Positions 26,001-34,721 of a DNA stretch of 64,000 nt are shown here, piece by piece (position 1 is the stretch's first letter; every line of letters begins with the position of its first letter). Where the stretch lies: NCBI GenBank assembly GCA_023459875.1, contig JAEWRY010000049.1, positions 1 through 64,000 on the forward strand, read 5' to 3'. The DNA is from Bacillota bacterium. GTDB lineage: Bacteria > Bacillota > Clostridia > Oscillospirales > Oscillospiraceae. The position numbers and the translations under genes were made by a program. The notes under the pieces are model-generated. The model saw nothing but the letters and a program-made list of their open reading frames with translations. It was not told the origin of the DNA and did not search any database.

Positions 26001-27255
26001 TCTCCGGCGGGAGGGGTTTTCCGGGGTTCACAAAGGTCTGGAAGGTCTCGGTGATTACCCCGCCCTCCAAGACTACCGCGCCGATTTCCGTGATTCTCTC
26101 GGTGCGGGCATCCAGGCCGGTAGTCTCCAGGTCGAAGCAGACCACGCTGCCGTTCACGGGGCCGGTCCCGCCGCCGCGCACCACGATCCGGTCGTCCACA
26201 TCGTTATTATAGTAGGCCTCCACGCCGTAAAGGATTTTTATTTTACCCTTGGCGGCGCTCCAGGCGTCGGGGAAAGAGTGGACTACGCCGTGGTCGGTGA
26301 CGGCAATGGCGCTGTGGCCCCACTCGATGGCCCGCTTGACCGTTTCCTTGGGGTCGCACAGGCCGTCCATGGCGGACATGTTGGTATGTAAGTGGAGTTC
26401 CACCCGTTTTTCCGGCGCGTCGTCGGTGCGCTTGGGCTTCTCCCCCACTGCGATCGCGGCCGGCTCCAGCACCATGTCCCCGTCAAACCGGTTAATGGTG
26501 AGTTTTCCCCGGACCATGAGCCGCTGGCCCATCTTTACCCCGTCCACGATGGGCTTTCCGTCGTCACCGGGCATGAATCTGGTGACGCGGATGGAACCGG
26601 TGTAATCGGTGATCTCAAAGCAGACGACCCATGCCTTCCGCTTTTTGAGCTCCCGGTGCTCTACGAAAAAGACGTCGCCCTCCACCGTAACCTCGCCCAT
26701 GTCCAGATTCAGCGTCTCCATGGGGACGAGATTTCGGGGGTTCACCTTCCCGCCGAAGAGGTGGGCTCCCTTCCCTCCCGGCTTTTTCCCCGCGGCGGGC
26801 GCTTCCCGTTTGAGCGCCCTGAGCGCCTCGCGGCGGATTGCCTCGGTGCGGGCAAAGGGGTCGTCCGAGTTTTCCCCGGCGGACGGGACCGTCGACGGGA
26901 CGGCTTTCTCGGCTATCTCCGCCGGCGCGGCGGGCTGCTCCGGGGGCGCGGGTTGGAGGGGCTCAGCAGCCGCTTTGACAGGCGCGCCCGCGCCGGTATG
27001 TACTTTGCCGTCAGGCTGATCCTCCGGGCGGAGAGACACCCGCTTGAGGCCGTATGCCTGGGCCAGCGCTGTTTCCGTTTTTGCTAAAAACGCCCCATCC
27101 GGAGGGATGGGACACTTGAGGGAAACCTCCATAGTCCCCGCAGCGGGGTCCACGTCGGCCCGGGTAACCATCCAGCGTTCAGCCCCGGAAAAGCTCCCGG
27201 CCTGGGAGGCCAGGGGCGTAAACAGTTCAAAAAAGTTAAGTATGCCTTCCTGCAT
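23074..27255 (-). CDS. polC: DNA polymerase III, PolC type
   Basis: A 1393-residue replicative polymerase of Gram-positive bacteria. Order: N-terminal domain, OB fold (about 185-270), PHP domain starting VELHLHTNMSAMDG (about 283), an inserted 3'-5' proofreading exonuclease (about 370-535, FDLETTGLDARTERITEIGAV and HHRATDDASAVAYML), the rest of PHP, then palm and fingers with GSRGSVGSS (about 838), a zinc site of paired Cys, and the catalytic PDIDLNFSGEYQ (about 915). Slightly shorter than Bacillus PolC because of the N-terminal region. It is the last gene of the run from pyrH through ispG. The 629-codon opposite-strand frame is a shadow. Confidence 0.98.
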   Translation of the reverse strand: MQEGILNFFELFTPLASQAGSFSGAERWMVTRADVDPAAGTMEVSLKCPIPPDGAFLAKTETALAQAYGLKRVSLRPEDQPDGKVHTGAGAPVKAAAEPLQPAPPEQPAAPAEIAEKAVPSTVPSAGENSDDPFARTEAIRREALRALKREAPAAGKKPGGKGAHLFGGKVNPRNLVPMETLNLDMGEVTVEGDVFFVEHRELKKRKAWVVCFEITDYTGSIRVTRFMPGDDGKPIVDGVKMGQRLMVRGKLTINRFDGDMVLEPAAIAVGEKPKRTDDAPEKRVELHLHTNMSAMDGLCDPKETVKRAIEWGHSAIAVTDHGVVHSFPDAWSAAKGKIKILYGVEAYYNNDVDDRIVVRGGGTGPVNGSVVCFDLETTGLDARTERITEIGAVVLEGGVITETFQTFVNPGKPLPPEIVALTGITDEMVADAPDEAQAVSAFLRFAAGRTLAAHNASFDLGFLAAACRRMDTHFDPTCLDSLILAQNLLPDLGKYRLDAVADYLRLPSFSHHRATDDASAVAYMLLKFIPMLSDLGVSRLEQVNSSMTRLRSSGSVKRFPAHLIILAKNKAGLRNLYKLVSLSHLEHFKRFPIMPKSLINENREGLILGSACEAGELYRAVVKGRDWPELLRLASWYDFLEIQPVSNNGFMLRPDKGGKTIANNEEEIRGWNRTVVKLAKELGKPVCATGDVHFLNPEEEVYRHILLDSKGFSDADQPNPLYFRTTGEMLEEFSYLGKETAREVVIDYPNQIAALCEDFKPLPDGLFTPKLENSDSELTSLVWCKAHELYGEELPQVVTERINAELGDILKRKYDVIYMSAQKLVQDSLDHGYLVGSRGSVGSSIVAYMSGITEVNALPPHYRCPKCKHSDFEAGAGFGCGADMPDEACPVCGEPYEKDGFNIPFETFLGFGGDKVPDIDLNFSGEYQASAHRHTFELFGENHVFRAGTIGTVKEKTAYGYVKKFLEARGLHVTKAEENRLALGCTGVKRTTGQHPGGMVVIPQDKEIYDFCPVQHPADDGDTDIIITHFEYHSMESNLLKLDMLGHDDPTMIYMLEKLTGVDARKIPLDDPDTRSLFVSSEALGFQNDKIIGPTGACAIPEFGTSFVRGMLVDTSPTEFDILVRLSGFSHGTDVWLGNARDLILSGTATVGEAIGCRDDIMLYLISKGMDEKRSFKIMEAVRKGKGLPEGAEQEMKDHDVPDWYIGSCRKIKYLFPKAHAVAYVMMAFRIAWFKVHRPLAFYAAYFSIRAKAFDATVMCRGIDVVKAKMREITAKDKNATAVEEDMLTTLEVCYEFYLRGFSFKNLDLYESDATQFLMDEEAGQLRAPFISIPGLGETAALSIAEQRKGRTFLSAEELSDACPKVSKAHIEQLRSVGALGNLPDTSQMCLF

Positions 27256-27273
27256 CCGAAAGGTTCTCCTTCT

Positions 27274-28311
27274 CTATAATGTATCGATCAGGGCGAAGAG
27301 CTCGTCCACCAGATTTTCCTGCGCTACCTTGCGCACCAGCTTCCCTTTGCGGAAAAGAATGCCCACGCCGTCTCCCCCGGCGATACCCACATCGGCGGCG
27401 GAGGCCTCGCCGGGCCCGTTCACCGCGCAGCCCATGACGGCCACGGTGATGGGCTTGTGAACATCCGCAAGACGCCGCTCCACCTGGTTCGCCAGGGCAA
27501 TGAGGTCGATTTTCGTCCTGCCGCAGGTGGGGCAGGCAATGAGCTCGGGGCCCTCGCGCCTGAGCCCCGCCGCCTTCAAAATATCGCGCGCGGCGTAAAT
27601 TTCCTCCACGGGATCGGCGGTGAGGGTGACGCGCATGGTGTCCCCGATTCCCAGCGCCAGCAGGCCGCCGATGCCGACGGCGGATTTTAAAATCCCCATT
27701 TTGGGGGTGCCCGCCTCGGTGACGCCAAGGTGCAGCGGATAATTGCTCCGCTCCGACATCAGCTGATAAGCCGCCATGGTGACGGGCACCGAGGAGGACT
27801 TGAGGGAGACGCAGATATTGTCGAAGTCAAAGCGGTTTAAAAGCGCGATATGGCCAAAGGCCGACTCCACCATGGCCTCCGGGGTAACGCCGCCGTATTT
27901 GGCCAGAAGGGGCTTTTCCAGCGAGCCGCCGTTCACACCGATGCGGATGGGAATGTTCCTGCGGCGGCAGGCGTCTGCCACCGCTTTCACCCGGCTCTCG
28001 TCCCCGATGTTGCCGGGGTTGATGCGCACCTTGTCGGCCCCCGCTTCTATGGCTTCGAGAGCAAGAGAATAATCAAAATGGATATCGACCACCAGCGGAA
28101 TCGAAATCTGCTCCCGGATGGCGCCGATTGCCTTAGCCGCGGCCATGTCGGGCACCGCCGCGCGGACAATCTGGCAGCCGGCGATCTGGAGCTTTTTGAT
28201 TTGCTCCACGGTCGCCGCGACATCATGCGTGGGCGTGTTGGTCATGGACTGAATGGTAACGGGAGCGCCCCCGCCCACGGGAACGCCCCCCACCATAATC
28301 TGCTTTGTCAT
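27274..28311 (-). CDS. ispG: 4-hydroxy-3-methylbut-2-enyl diphosphate synthase IspG
   Basis: A 345-residue [4Fe-4S] enzyme of the MEP isoprenoid pathway, reducing MEcPP to HMBPP. The N-terminal TIM barrel shows VPVGGGAPVTIQSMTNT and VRINPGNIG. The C-terminal cluster domain has CPTCGR and MGCAVNGPGE, supplying three Cys ligands and the catalytic Glu. Its start overlaps the rseP stop by four bases. With dxr and uppS in the same run, this groups isoprenoid precursor and carrier-lipid synthesis. Confidence 0.97.
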   Translation of the reverse strand: MTKQIMVGGVPVGGGAPVTIQSMTNTPTHDVAATVEQIKKLQIAGCQIVRAAVPDMAAAKAIGAIREQISIPLVVDIHFDYSLALEAIEAGADKVRINPGNIGDESRVKAVADACRRRNIPIRIGVNGGSLEKPLLAKYGGVTPEAMVESAFGHIALLNRFDFDNICVSLKSSSVPVTMAAYQLMSERSNYPLHLGVTEAGTPKMGILKSAVGIGGLLALGIGDTMRVTLTADPVEEIYAARDILKAAGLRREGPELIACPTCGRTKIDLIALANQVERRLADVHKPITVAVMGCAVNGPGEASAADVGIAGGDGVGILFRKGKLVRKVAQENLVDELFALIDTL

Positions 28312-29372
28312 GTTCCTACCCCCAGGAGCTTCACAATGTCGTTGAAGGCCACGACAACCATCAGCAGCAGCAGGCAGACGAGTCCCGCCATGTGGACGTA
28401 ACCCTCGTATTTAGGATCGATTTTCTTTCTTGTGACCGCCGTGAAGAGGCCGCCCACCACGAGGAAGAAAATCCGCCCGCCGTCCAGCGCGGGCAGAGGA
28501 AGGAGGTTCATCACAGCGAGGTTCACCGCGATAAGAGCGGCAAAATAGGCGATGCTCCACATGGCGTCCACCACCGTGGGGGCCTCTTCGCCCACGCTGC
28601 TGATGGTACCAACAATGCCGATGGGGCCGGACAGATCCTTAAGGCCCGCCGAACCGGATATCAGGTCCACGATTCCCATACGCACCAAGCGGACAAAGTC
28701 CACAGCGGTAAGGAAGCTCTGAGACAGGCGGCTAGAGATGGTGGCGGGGACCACGGTAAACACGATTCCGTACCTCTGGACGGTTTCGCCGTCCACGGTA
28801 TATTCCCGCAGCTTCAGCGGGAATTTGTTCAGGGTGATTTCCTTCCCTGCCCGGTTAACCACAAGGTCCATGGTCTCGCCGTTGGAGCGGGAGAAGAGAA
28901 GGAGCACGTCGGAATAGACATAGATACGCTCGCCGTCGATTTTCACGATACGGTCGCCGGGCAGGAGGCCGCTCTGGCTCTCCAGGGGGAAGCCGTCGAT
29001 AAAATCGTCGATGACCGGCGCGACAAAGGCCTGGCTCTTGGAGAAGAGGGCGAGCAGGAGGATGAGTCCGACAAGGAAATTCATAAAAGCGCCCGCGGCC
29101 AGGATGATAAAGCGCTTCCAGGCTTTCTGACGGGTAAAGGCTCTGGGGTCGTCGGTTTCCTCGTCCTCCCCCTCCATGGCGCAAAAGCCGCCCACGGGAA
29201 ACGCCCGGAGGGAATAAACCGTCTCCCCGTTTTCTTTTGAGAGGAGTTTGGGGCCCATGCCCAGGGCAAATTCGTTCACCTTGACGCCCAGGAGCTTGGC
29301 GGCAAAGAAATGCCCCAGCTCGTGGACGGCGACGAGCACGCCGAACATCAGGATTGCAATGACAATATACAA
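28308..29372 (-). CDS. rseP: RIP metalloprotease RseP/RasP (site-2 protease)
   Basis: A 354-residue intramembrane zinc protease. HELGH near residue 18 in the first helix is the zinc site, a PDZ domain (about 115-190, GLLPGDRIVKIDGERIYVYS) follows, and LPALDGGR near the C-terminus supplies the third ligand. It cleaves membrane-bound anti-sigma factors and signal-peptide remnants in relatives. It overlaps ispG and sits 24 bases after dxr, the standard dxr-rseP-ispG order. Confidence 0.96.
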   Translation of the reverse strand: MYIVIAILMFGVLVAVHELGHFFAAKLLGVKVNEFALGMGPKLLSKENGETVYSLRAFPVGGFCAMEGEDEETDDPRAFTRQKAWKRFIILAAGAFMNFLVGLILLLALFSKSQAFVAPVIDDFIDGFPLESQSGLLPGDRIVKIDGERIYVYSDVLLLFSRSNGETMDLVVNRAGKEITLNKFPLKLREYTVDGETVQRYGIVFTVVPATISSRLSQSFLTAVDFVRLVRMGIVDLISGSAGLKDLSGPIGIVGTISSVGEEAPTVVDAMWSIAYFAALIAVNLAVMNLLPLPALDGGRIFFLVVGGLFTAVTRKKIDPKYEGYVHMAGLVCLLLLMVVVAFNDIVKLLGVGT

Positions 29373-29396
29373 TCAATTCACCTCAAAAATATACCC

Positions 29397-30533
29397 TTAG
29401 AGGGTGATGCGCCTGGCCTCGGAATCCGCCGACAAAATATCCTCCAGCGTGGGGTCCGCCACGACGGGTATCTTGGCCAGAGCCTTTTGAACCAGAGCCG
29501 GGATGCCGTAAAAATCCAGCTTACCCGCAAGGTATGACGCAACAGCCGCCTCATTCGCGCCGTTTAATACGGCGGGGGCCGTGCCTCCCCGCGCGGCGGC
29601 GGCGAGAGCCAGACTCAGACAGGGAAAAGCGCCGTAATCAGGTTCGGCAAATGTGAGAGGCGGCATGGTGAGAAGGTCCAGGGTCTTGGCGGGGCCGGGA
29701 ATACGGCCCGGCCAGGTGAGGGCGTACTGAATCGGCAGGCGCATATCCGGCATGCCCAGCTGGGCCAGCAGCGCTCCGTCACAGTATTCCACAAGAGAGT
29801 GAATGATACTCTCCCGATGAATGACAACCGAAATCCGCTCGCCGGGCAATGAGTAAAGGGCCATCGCCTCCATGCACTCAAGGCCCTTGTTCATGAGGGT
29901 GGCGGAATCGATGGTGACCTTCGCGCCCATGCTCCAGTTAGGGTGTCTGAGCGCCTGCGCGGGCGTCACATCTTTGAGTTCGTCGCGGGAAAGGCCAAAA
30001 AAGGGGCCGCCGGAGGCGGTGAGGATGAGCCGTTTCACCTCCCGCCAGTCTCGGCTGGCCTGTAAGCACTGAAAAATCGCGGAGTGTTCGGAGTCCACGG
30101 GGACGATCTCGGCGCCCTTCTGCAAAGCCCGCTCCATCACCAGTTTCCCCGCGCAGACCAGAGTTTCTTTGTTGGCCAGGGCGATGCGCTTGCCCGCGTC
30201 AATGGCCGCGAGGGTGGGTTTCAGTCCCGCGACGCCGACCATCGCGGTCACTACGGTGTCCGCCTCGGGTAGGCTCGCCGCCTCCAGAACCCCCTCCTCG
30301 CCGGAGAGGACGCGGATGCCGGTGTCGGCGAGCCTGATCTTCAGATCGGCGGCGGCGCTTTTCTCGGAGAGGACAGCTATTCTGGGAACGAACTTTCTTG
30401 CCTGACGCTCCAGAAGCGTTACGTTAGAGCGGGCGGCGAGGGCGGATATTTTAATATTACATGCCTCGGCCACCTCAAGGGTCTGGGTGCCGATGGAACC
30501 TGTGGAACCGAGGACGGACAGATTACCTGTCAT
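29397..30533 (-). CDS. dxr: 1-deoxy-D-xylulose 5-phosphate reductoisomerase
   Basis: A 378-residue NADPH enzyme converting DXP to MEP, the committed step of the MEP pathway. GSTGSIGTQTLEV is the dinucleotide site. VPVDSEHSAIFQCL, LTASGGPFFG and NWSMGAKVTIDSATLMNKGLE (in part) hold metal and substrate ligands. Length is normal, and the SD is GAGGTG. It lies between cdsA and rseP. Confidence 0.97.
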   Translation of the reverse strand: MTGNLSVLGSTGSIGTQTLEVAEACNIKISALAARSNVTLLERQARKFVPRIAVLSEKSAAADLKIRLADTGIRVLSGEEGVLEAASLPEADTVVTAMVGVAGLKPTLAAIDAGKRIALANKETLVCAGKLVMERALQKGAEIVPVDSEHSAIFQCLQASRDWREVKRLILTASGGPFFGLSRDELKDVTPAQALRHPNWSMGAKVTIDSATLMNKGLECMEAMALYSLPGERISVVIHRESIIHSLVEYCDGALLAQLGMPDMRLPIQYALTWPGRIPGPAKTLDLLTMPPLTFAEPDYGAFPCLSLALAAAARGGTAPAVLNGANEAAVASYLAGKLDFYGIPALVQKALAKIPVVADPTLEDILSADSEARRITL

Positions 30534-30583
30534 GAAGTCACCTCAAATTACCGGCGAAACAGGTTGCGCGGAAAACAACCGTT

Positions 30584-31393
30584 TTACAGGGCGGGCAGGA
30601 TGTGGAGGAGAAGTTCGATCAGCGGGGCGCAGAAGATGACGCTGTCGAACCGGTCCAGCACGCCGCCGTGACCGGGAAAAATATTGCCGTAGTCTTTGAT
30701 GCCATACTGCCGCTTGATATAGGAAAAAAACAGATCCCCAAGCTGGGAAATTGCGCTGCCCAGCAGGCCGTAAACTGCGAGGCGCGGGTAGGAAACCGTG
30801 AAGCCAAAGAATCTGGCAAGGATAAAGCCGAAGAGCATGGTACAGACGATGGAGCCCACAAAACCGCCCACCGAGCCCTCGATGGTTTTCTTAGGAGAGA
30901 GGGTCGGCGCGAGTTTGTGTTTTCCGAAGAGCATTCCGCCGAAAAGCGCGAAGATGTCGCTGGAGAACGCCACGATCAGGGGCAGCAGAGTCAGAATCTT
31001 TCCACCCGGCATCTGGTCCAGGCGGATGAGGGATGAGAGGAAATACGGCACGAACAGGGAAAAAAAGAAGGAGCCTCCCATTTTTTCCATGGTGACCGTA
31101 TACTTGCTGGTGATGGCCACAAGGAAGATGGCGGTAATATAGCAGAACAGGAAGCAGAGCACCACCTTGCTCGTCGCGTCAAAGAAGACCAGAAAGGGAA
31201 TGCATCCGGCAAGCAAGATGGACAGGCCGGAGATCACGGAGTTTTTGACGAATCCGGTGGACCAGAGCACCTCGTGGACCGCGATGGCGGAGAGGATGGA
31301 AATGCAGATGGGAACATAAACCGGCGGAAGAATAAAAATTATGATCGGAATCAGCGGAAGGAAAACCACGGCAACCAAAACACGCTTTCCCAT
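30584..31393 (-). CDS. cdsA: Phosphatidate cytidylyltransferase CdsA
   Basis: A 269-residue polytopic membrane enzyme making CDP-diacylglycerol from phosphatidate and CTP. It has about eight transmembrane helices and the family signature SPKKTIEGSVGG with KRQYGIKDYGNIFPGHGGVLDRFDS (in part) at the C-terminal end. The start is the ATG at 31393, which shares one base with the uppS stop (TGATG); the frame open further upstream lies inside uppS. Confidence 0.95.
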   Translation of the reverse strand: MGKRVLVAVVFLPLIPIIIFILPPVYVPICISILSAIAVHEVLWSTGFVKNSVISGLSILLAGCIPFLVFFDATSKVVLCFLFCYITAIFLVAITSKYTVTMEKMGGSFFFSLFVPYFLSSLIRLDQMPGGKILTLLPLIVAFSSDIFALFGGMLFGKHKLAPTLSPKKTIEGSVGGFVGSIVCTMLFGFILARFFGFTVSYPRLAVYGLLGSAISQLGDLFFSYIKRQYGIKDYGNIFPGHGGVLDRFDSVIFCAPLIELLLHILPAL

Positions 31394-32151
31394 CAGTTTG
31401 TTCCTCCAAATCTGCGGGAGCGGCGCTGATAGGAAGAGATCGCGCGGCACAGTTCTTCCTTGCTGAAATCCGGCCATAAGGTATCGGTAAAGTAATATTC
31501 GGCGTAAGCCGACTGCCAGAGCAGAAAATTGGAGATGCGCACCTCGCCGCTGGGACGGATGACGAGGTCAGGGTCGGGGACGTCTTTGGAAAATAAGTAT
31601 CCGGCAAAGGATTCCTCGCTCAGATCATTGGGGTCGGCTGATCCCTCGGCGCAGTCGGCGGCAAAGGCCCTGGCCGCGCGCAGGATTTCATCGCGTCCGC
31701 CGTAGTTAAGGCAGATGTTCACCTGAACTCCTTCGTATCCGGCGGATATTTCCTGCACTCTCTCACAGAGCGCGCGCAGCTTCCCGGAGAGCTTTGAGAG
31801 GTCCCCGAAGAACTCCATGCGCACTTTGTTTTGTTCCATCTGCTCGATGGCTTCCGCGAGGTATTTTTCCAGAAGTCCCATGATTGCGGAGACTTCCGCC
31901 TCGGAACGCTTCCAGTTTTCCGTGGAGAAGGCGAATACCGTGAGGTATTCAATGCCGATCTCCTTGCAGTAGGTGGCGATGGTCCGGAAATTCTCGGCCC
32001 CCGCCGCGTGGCCCGCCGTCCGCGGGAGAGCGCGCTTCTGCGCCCAGCGCCCGTTGCCGTCCATGATAATGGCAATATGACGGGGCAGGCAGGTGAAATC
32101 GATCTGCTCCTCGTTACTTACTGTATGCAGTTTCCGATTAAATAAAGCCAT
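31393..32151 (-). CDS. uppS: Undecaprenyl diphosphate synthase
   Basis: A 252-residue cis-prenyltransferase producing the C55 carrier lipid for peptidoglycan. The catalytic IIMDGNGRWAQKR (Asp at about 31), TVFAFSTENWKRS, and the C-terminal RPSGEVRISNFLLWQSAYAE (Arg for diphosphate) are present. The start is the ATG at 32151 with GAGGAGC upstream; a longer frame to 32232 lacks support. It is between frr and cdsA as in most Firmicutes. Confidence 0.96.
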   Translation of the reverse strand: MALFNRKLHTVSNEEQIDFTCLPRHIAIIMDGNGRWAQKRALPRTAGHAAGAENFRTIATYCKEIGIEYLTVFAFSTENWKRSEAEVSAIMGLLEKYLAEAIEQMEQNKVRMEFFGDLSKLSGKLRALCERVQEISAGYEGVQVNICLNYGGRDEILRAARAFAADCAEGSADPNDLSEESFAGYLFSKDVPDPDLVIRPSGEVRISNFLLWQSAYAEYYFTDTLWPDFSKEELCRAISSYQRRSRRFGGTN

Positions 32152-32181
32152 TAAATGGAGCTCCTCACTCAAATAACATAA

Positions 32182-32207
32182 TAGGGCGGGGGCAAGCCTC
32201 CGCCCTA
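32182..32207 (-). other. Hairpin between frr and uppS
   Basis: An 8-bp GC-rich stem (TAGGGCGG/CCGCCCTA, 32182-32189/32200-32207) in the 89-base gap between frr and uppS. No U-run follows on the minus strand, so it may only adjust downstream expression. Confidence 0.45.
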
Positions 32208-32240
32208 CCGTTTTACTGGAATCCGCCCGCATGGATGGCG

Positions 32241-32795
32241 TTACACCGCCATAAGCTCGGTTTCCTTTTTGACTGTCAGGTCGTCGATCTCCTTACAGCG
32301 CTTGTCGGTAATGTCCTGAATCTCTTTTTCGTACTGCTTATAATCGTCTTCCGTGATCTCCGACTTCTTCTGCATGGCCTTATACTTGTCCACCGCTTCT
32401 CGGCGGATGTTCCGGATGGCAACCTTGCCGCCCTCGCCGTATTTCTTCACCTGTTTGGTGAGGTCGCGGCGGCGCTCCTCGGTGAGCTGGGGGAAGTTCA
32501 GGCGGATGACTCTGCCGTCGTTCTGGGGATTAATGCCAAGATCGGAGGCCTGGATGGCCTTTTCAATGGCCCTGAGCAGGGAATTGTCCCAGGGCTGGAT
32601 CATGAGCACCCGGGGGTCGGGGGACGAAATGGCGGCAACCTGCTGCAGAGGAGTGGCTGCGCCGTAGTAATCCACAGTGATCCTGTCCAGCACCGAGGGA
32701 TTGGCTCTTCCGGCCCGGACGCCGGCAAAGTCGGCGATGATGACCTCAATGGTTTTCTGCATTTTCGCGTCAAATTCCTTATGGGCATCTCTCAT
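32241..32795 (-). CDS. frr: Ribosome recycling factor
   Basis: A 184-residue RRF that splits post-termination ribosomes with EF-G. Clear family segments are AGRANPSVLDRITVDYYG, TPLQQVAAIS, LRAIEKAIQASDLGINPQNDG (in part), and the C-terminal helix pair with VRNIRREA-like sequence (VAIRNIRREAVDKYK). The start overlaps the pyrH stop by four bases, so the two are coupled. Confidence 0.97.
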   Translation of the reverse strand: MRDAHKEFDAKMQKTIEVIIADFAGVRAGRANPSVLDRITVDYYGAATPLQQVAAISSPDPRVLMIQPWDNSLLRAIEKAIQASDLGINPQNDGRVIRLNFPQLTEERRRDLTKQVKKYGEGGKVAIRNIRREAVDKYKAMQKKSEITEDDYKQYEKEIQDITDKRCKEIDDLTVKKETELMAV

Positions 32796-33520
32796 TGTTT
32801 TTTTACCTCCTTAACAATGGTTCCGATTTTTTCTCCCATTACGGCACGGATGATATTTTCCGGGTCCTTGAGGGCGAAGAGCATCACGGGTATGTTATTA
32901 TCCATGGACAGCGACGTGGCGGTGGAATCCATAACCTGAAGCCTCTGAGCCAGTACGTCGTCATAGGTAATGCAGTCGTATTTTACCGCGGTGGGGTCAA
33001 GATTGGGGTCCGAGGAGTAAACGCCGTCGATATTCTTGGCAAGCAGGATGATATCGGCGTTAATCTCGGCGGCCCGGAGCGCCGCCGCCGTATCCGTGGA
33101 GAAAAAGGGGTTGCCGGTGCCGCAGCCGAAGATGACCACTCTGCCCTTTTCAAGATGTCTGATGGCCCGGCTGCGGATATATGGTTCGGCGATGGAGCGC
33201 ATTTCAATGGCGGTCTGTACCCGGACATCCACGCCCTTCTGCTCCAGTACGTCGGCGAGCGCCAGACAGTTGATTACCGTTGCCAGCATTCCCATATGGT
33301 CGGCGCGGGTCCGTTCCATTTTGCCACCGCCGTCCTTCACGCCCCGCCAGAAATTGCCGCCGCCGACCACGATCCCAACCTCGACGCCAAGCTCCAGGCA
33401 TTTCCGGATCACGTCGCAGACCTCGGCGATTACTTCAAAGTCGAGCCCTCTTGTGGCATCGCCCGCAAGCGCCTCCCCGCTGATTTTGAGGAGGACGCGT
33501 TTGTAGCGCGGTTCACTCAC
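32792..33520 (-). CDS. pyrH: UMP kinase
   Basis: A 242-residue hexameric amino-acid-kinase-fold enzyme phosphorylating UMP to UDP. KRVLLKISGEALAGD, VGGGNFWRG, GCGTGNPFFSTDTAAALRA (in part) and the C-terminal SMDNNIPVMLF region are typical. It starts the run pyrH-frr-uppS-cdsA-dxr-rseP-ispG-polC. rpsB and tsf, its usual upstream genes, are not present; the upstream DNA (33521-33717) is AT-rich with a short ATGGGC/GCCCAT hairpin near the SD. Confidence 0.97.
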   Translation of the reverse strand: MSEPRYKRVLLKISGEALAGDATRGLDFEVIAEVCDVIRKCLELGVEVGIVVGGGNFWRGVKDGGGKMERTRADHMGMLATVINCLALADVLEQKGVDVRVQTAIEMRSIAEPYIRSRAIRHLEKGRVVIFGCGTGNPFFSTDTAAALRAAEINADIILLAKNIDGVYSSDPNLDPTAVKYDCITYDDVLAQRLQVMDSTATSLSMDNNIPVMLFALKDPENIIRAVMGEKIGTIVKEVKKQ

Positions 33521-33717
33521 CTATTCCAGCTCCTTCCAGTGTCATGGGCTTCACGCCCATTTCTTTCATCTACTTATTTTAATATATCTTTTTAACTTTG
33601 CATAGTCTTCCCATAAATTTTTTTCGTTTATTTCCTTTTCCAGTAAAAATACGTGCATACTTCCCGAGGTTATGCTACAATGTTTGAGAACGAACACACA
33701 TGAGGGAGTTTTTCGTT

Positions 33718-34560
33718 ATGAGAATCAAGATCACAACCGACAGCACCTGCGACTTAACCTCCGAGCTGCTGAAAGCCAATGATATCGATGTGTTCCCGCT
33801 GTCCATTATCATGGGCGAGAAAAGCTTATTGGACGGTATCGAAATAAAACCGGAGGATATTTACAGACACGTTTCCGCCGGGGGCGAGATCACCACCACC
33901 TCCGCCATCAACGTTCTGGATTACCTCGGCTATTTCGGCAAGCTCTCCCCCGTTTACGACGCCGTGATCCACGTGAACATCGGCTCGGATTTTTCTTCCT
34001 GCCACCAGAACGCTGTGATCGCCGCGGAGAATTTCTCCAACGTTTTTGCCGTTGATTCAAAAAATCTCTCCAGCGGACAGGGACTGGTCGCGCTGGAGGC
34101 AGCAAGGCTCGCTTCCGAGGGGCTTTCCGCCAAAGAGATTATAACCGCTCTTGAGTCCTTCATCCCCAGGGTGGACGCCAGTTTTCTGCTCAGCCAGCTC
34201 GATTACCTGGCAAAGGGCGGACGCTGTTCCTCGGTTGCCGCGCTGGGCGCGAACCTCCTTCGGCTTAAAGCCAGTATCGAGGTGGAGGGCGGAGCCATGC
34301 GGGTGTGGAAAAAATACAGGGGCGCGTATGAAAAGACGCTTATGGAGTTCGTGCGGGACAGGCTCGGGCAGTATCCCGCCGAACCGGGCAGGTTTCTGGT
34401 GGTACATACCGCCTGCCCCCCTGAAACCGTTCAATCGGTATGCCGGGAGGTAGAGGCTATCACAGGACAGGCCCCCTTCGCCACGCCCACCGCGGGCTGC
34501 ACCATCTGCAGCCACTGCGGTCCCTGCACTCTCGGTATTATGTATATCAGGAAACAATAA
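33718..34560 (+). CDS. DegV family fatty-acid-binding protein
   Basis: A 280-residue DegV protein. KITTDSTCDLTSELL at the start, then GEITTTSAINV, VHVNIGSDFSS-like VIHVNIGSDFSSCHQNA, SKNLSSGQGLVALEAARLA and the C-terminal FATPTAGCTICSHCGPCTLG region are characteristic. Family members bind a fatty acid and some act as FakB in fatty acid phosphorylation by FakA; no fakA lies nearby. I start at the ATG at 33718 after GAGGGAG. It is a single gene on the plus strand, divergent from pyrH, with a TGCTACAAT extended -10 at 33676-33681 but no clear -35. Confidence 0.92.
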   Translation: MRIKITTDSTCDLTSELLKANDIDVFPLSIIMGEKSLLDGIEIKPEDIYRHVSAGGEITTTSAINVLDYLGYFGKLSPVYDAVIHVNIGSDFSSCHQNAVIAAENFSNVFAVDSKNLSSGQGLVALEAARLASEGLSAKEIITALESFIPRVDASFLLSQLDYLAKGGRCSSVAALGANLLRLKASIEVEGGAMRVWKKYRGAYEKTLMEFVRDRLGQYPAEPGRFLVVHTACPPETVQSVCREVEAITGQAPFATPTAGCTICSHCGPCTLGIMYIRKQ

Positions 34561-34564
34561 CAAT

Positions 34565-34587
34565 GGGGGGTGTTTTAACACCCCCTG
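34565..34587 (+). terminator. Hairpin after degV
   Basis: GGGGGTGT and its complement (34566-34585) with a T-rich loop, five bases after the degV stop. The downstream sequence is only moderately U-rich. Confidence 0.55.
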
Positions 34588-34590
34588 TTG

Positions 34591-34684
34591 ATTGTCATTC
34601 TGAGGCCGAAGGGGCGAAGAATCTTTGCAGCAGGAACGTCGGGCGGCATAAGATCCTTCGCTGAACGCTCAGGATGACATTCTT
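34591..34684. repeat. Second inverted pair of the GTCATTCTGAG repeat
   Basis: A forward copy (34591-34630, TTGTCATTCTGAGG...GCGAAGAATC) and an inverted copy (34648-34684, AAGATCCTTCGCTGAACGCTCAGGATGACA with one change, in part) face each other in the convergent degV/CmpB-family gap. It is the same arrangement as at 22976-23071. Confidence 0.75.
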
Positions 34685-34721
34685 ATTTTGACTTTTTGGT
34701 TTAACCCCAGCGTCATTTAAA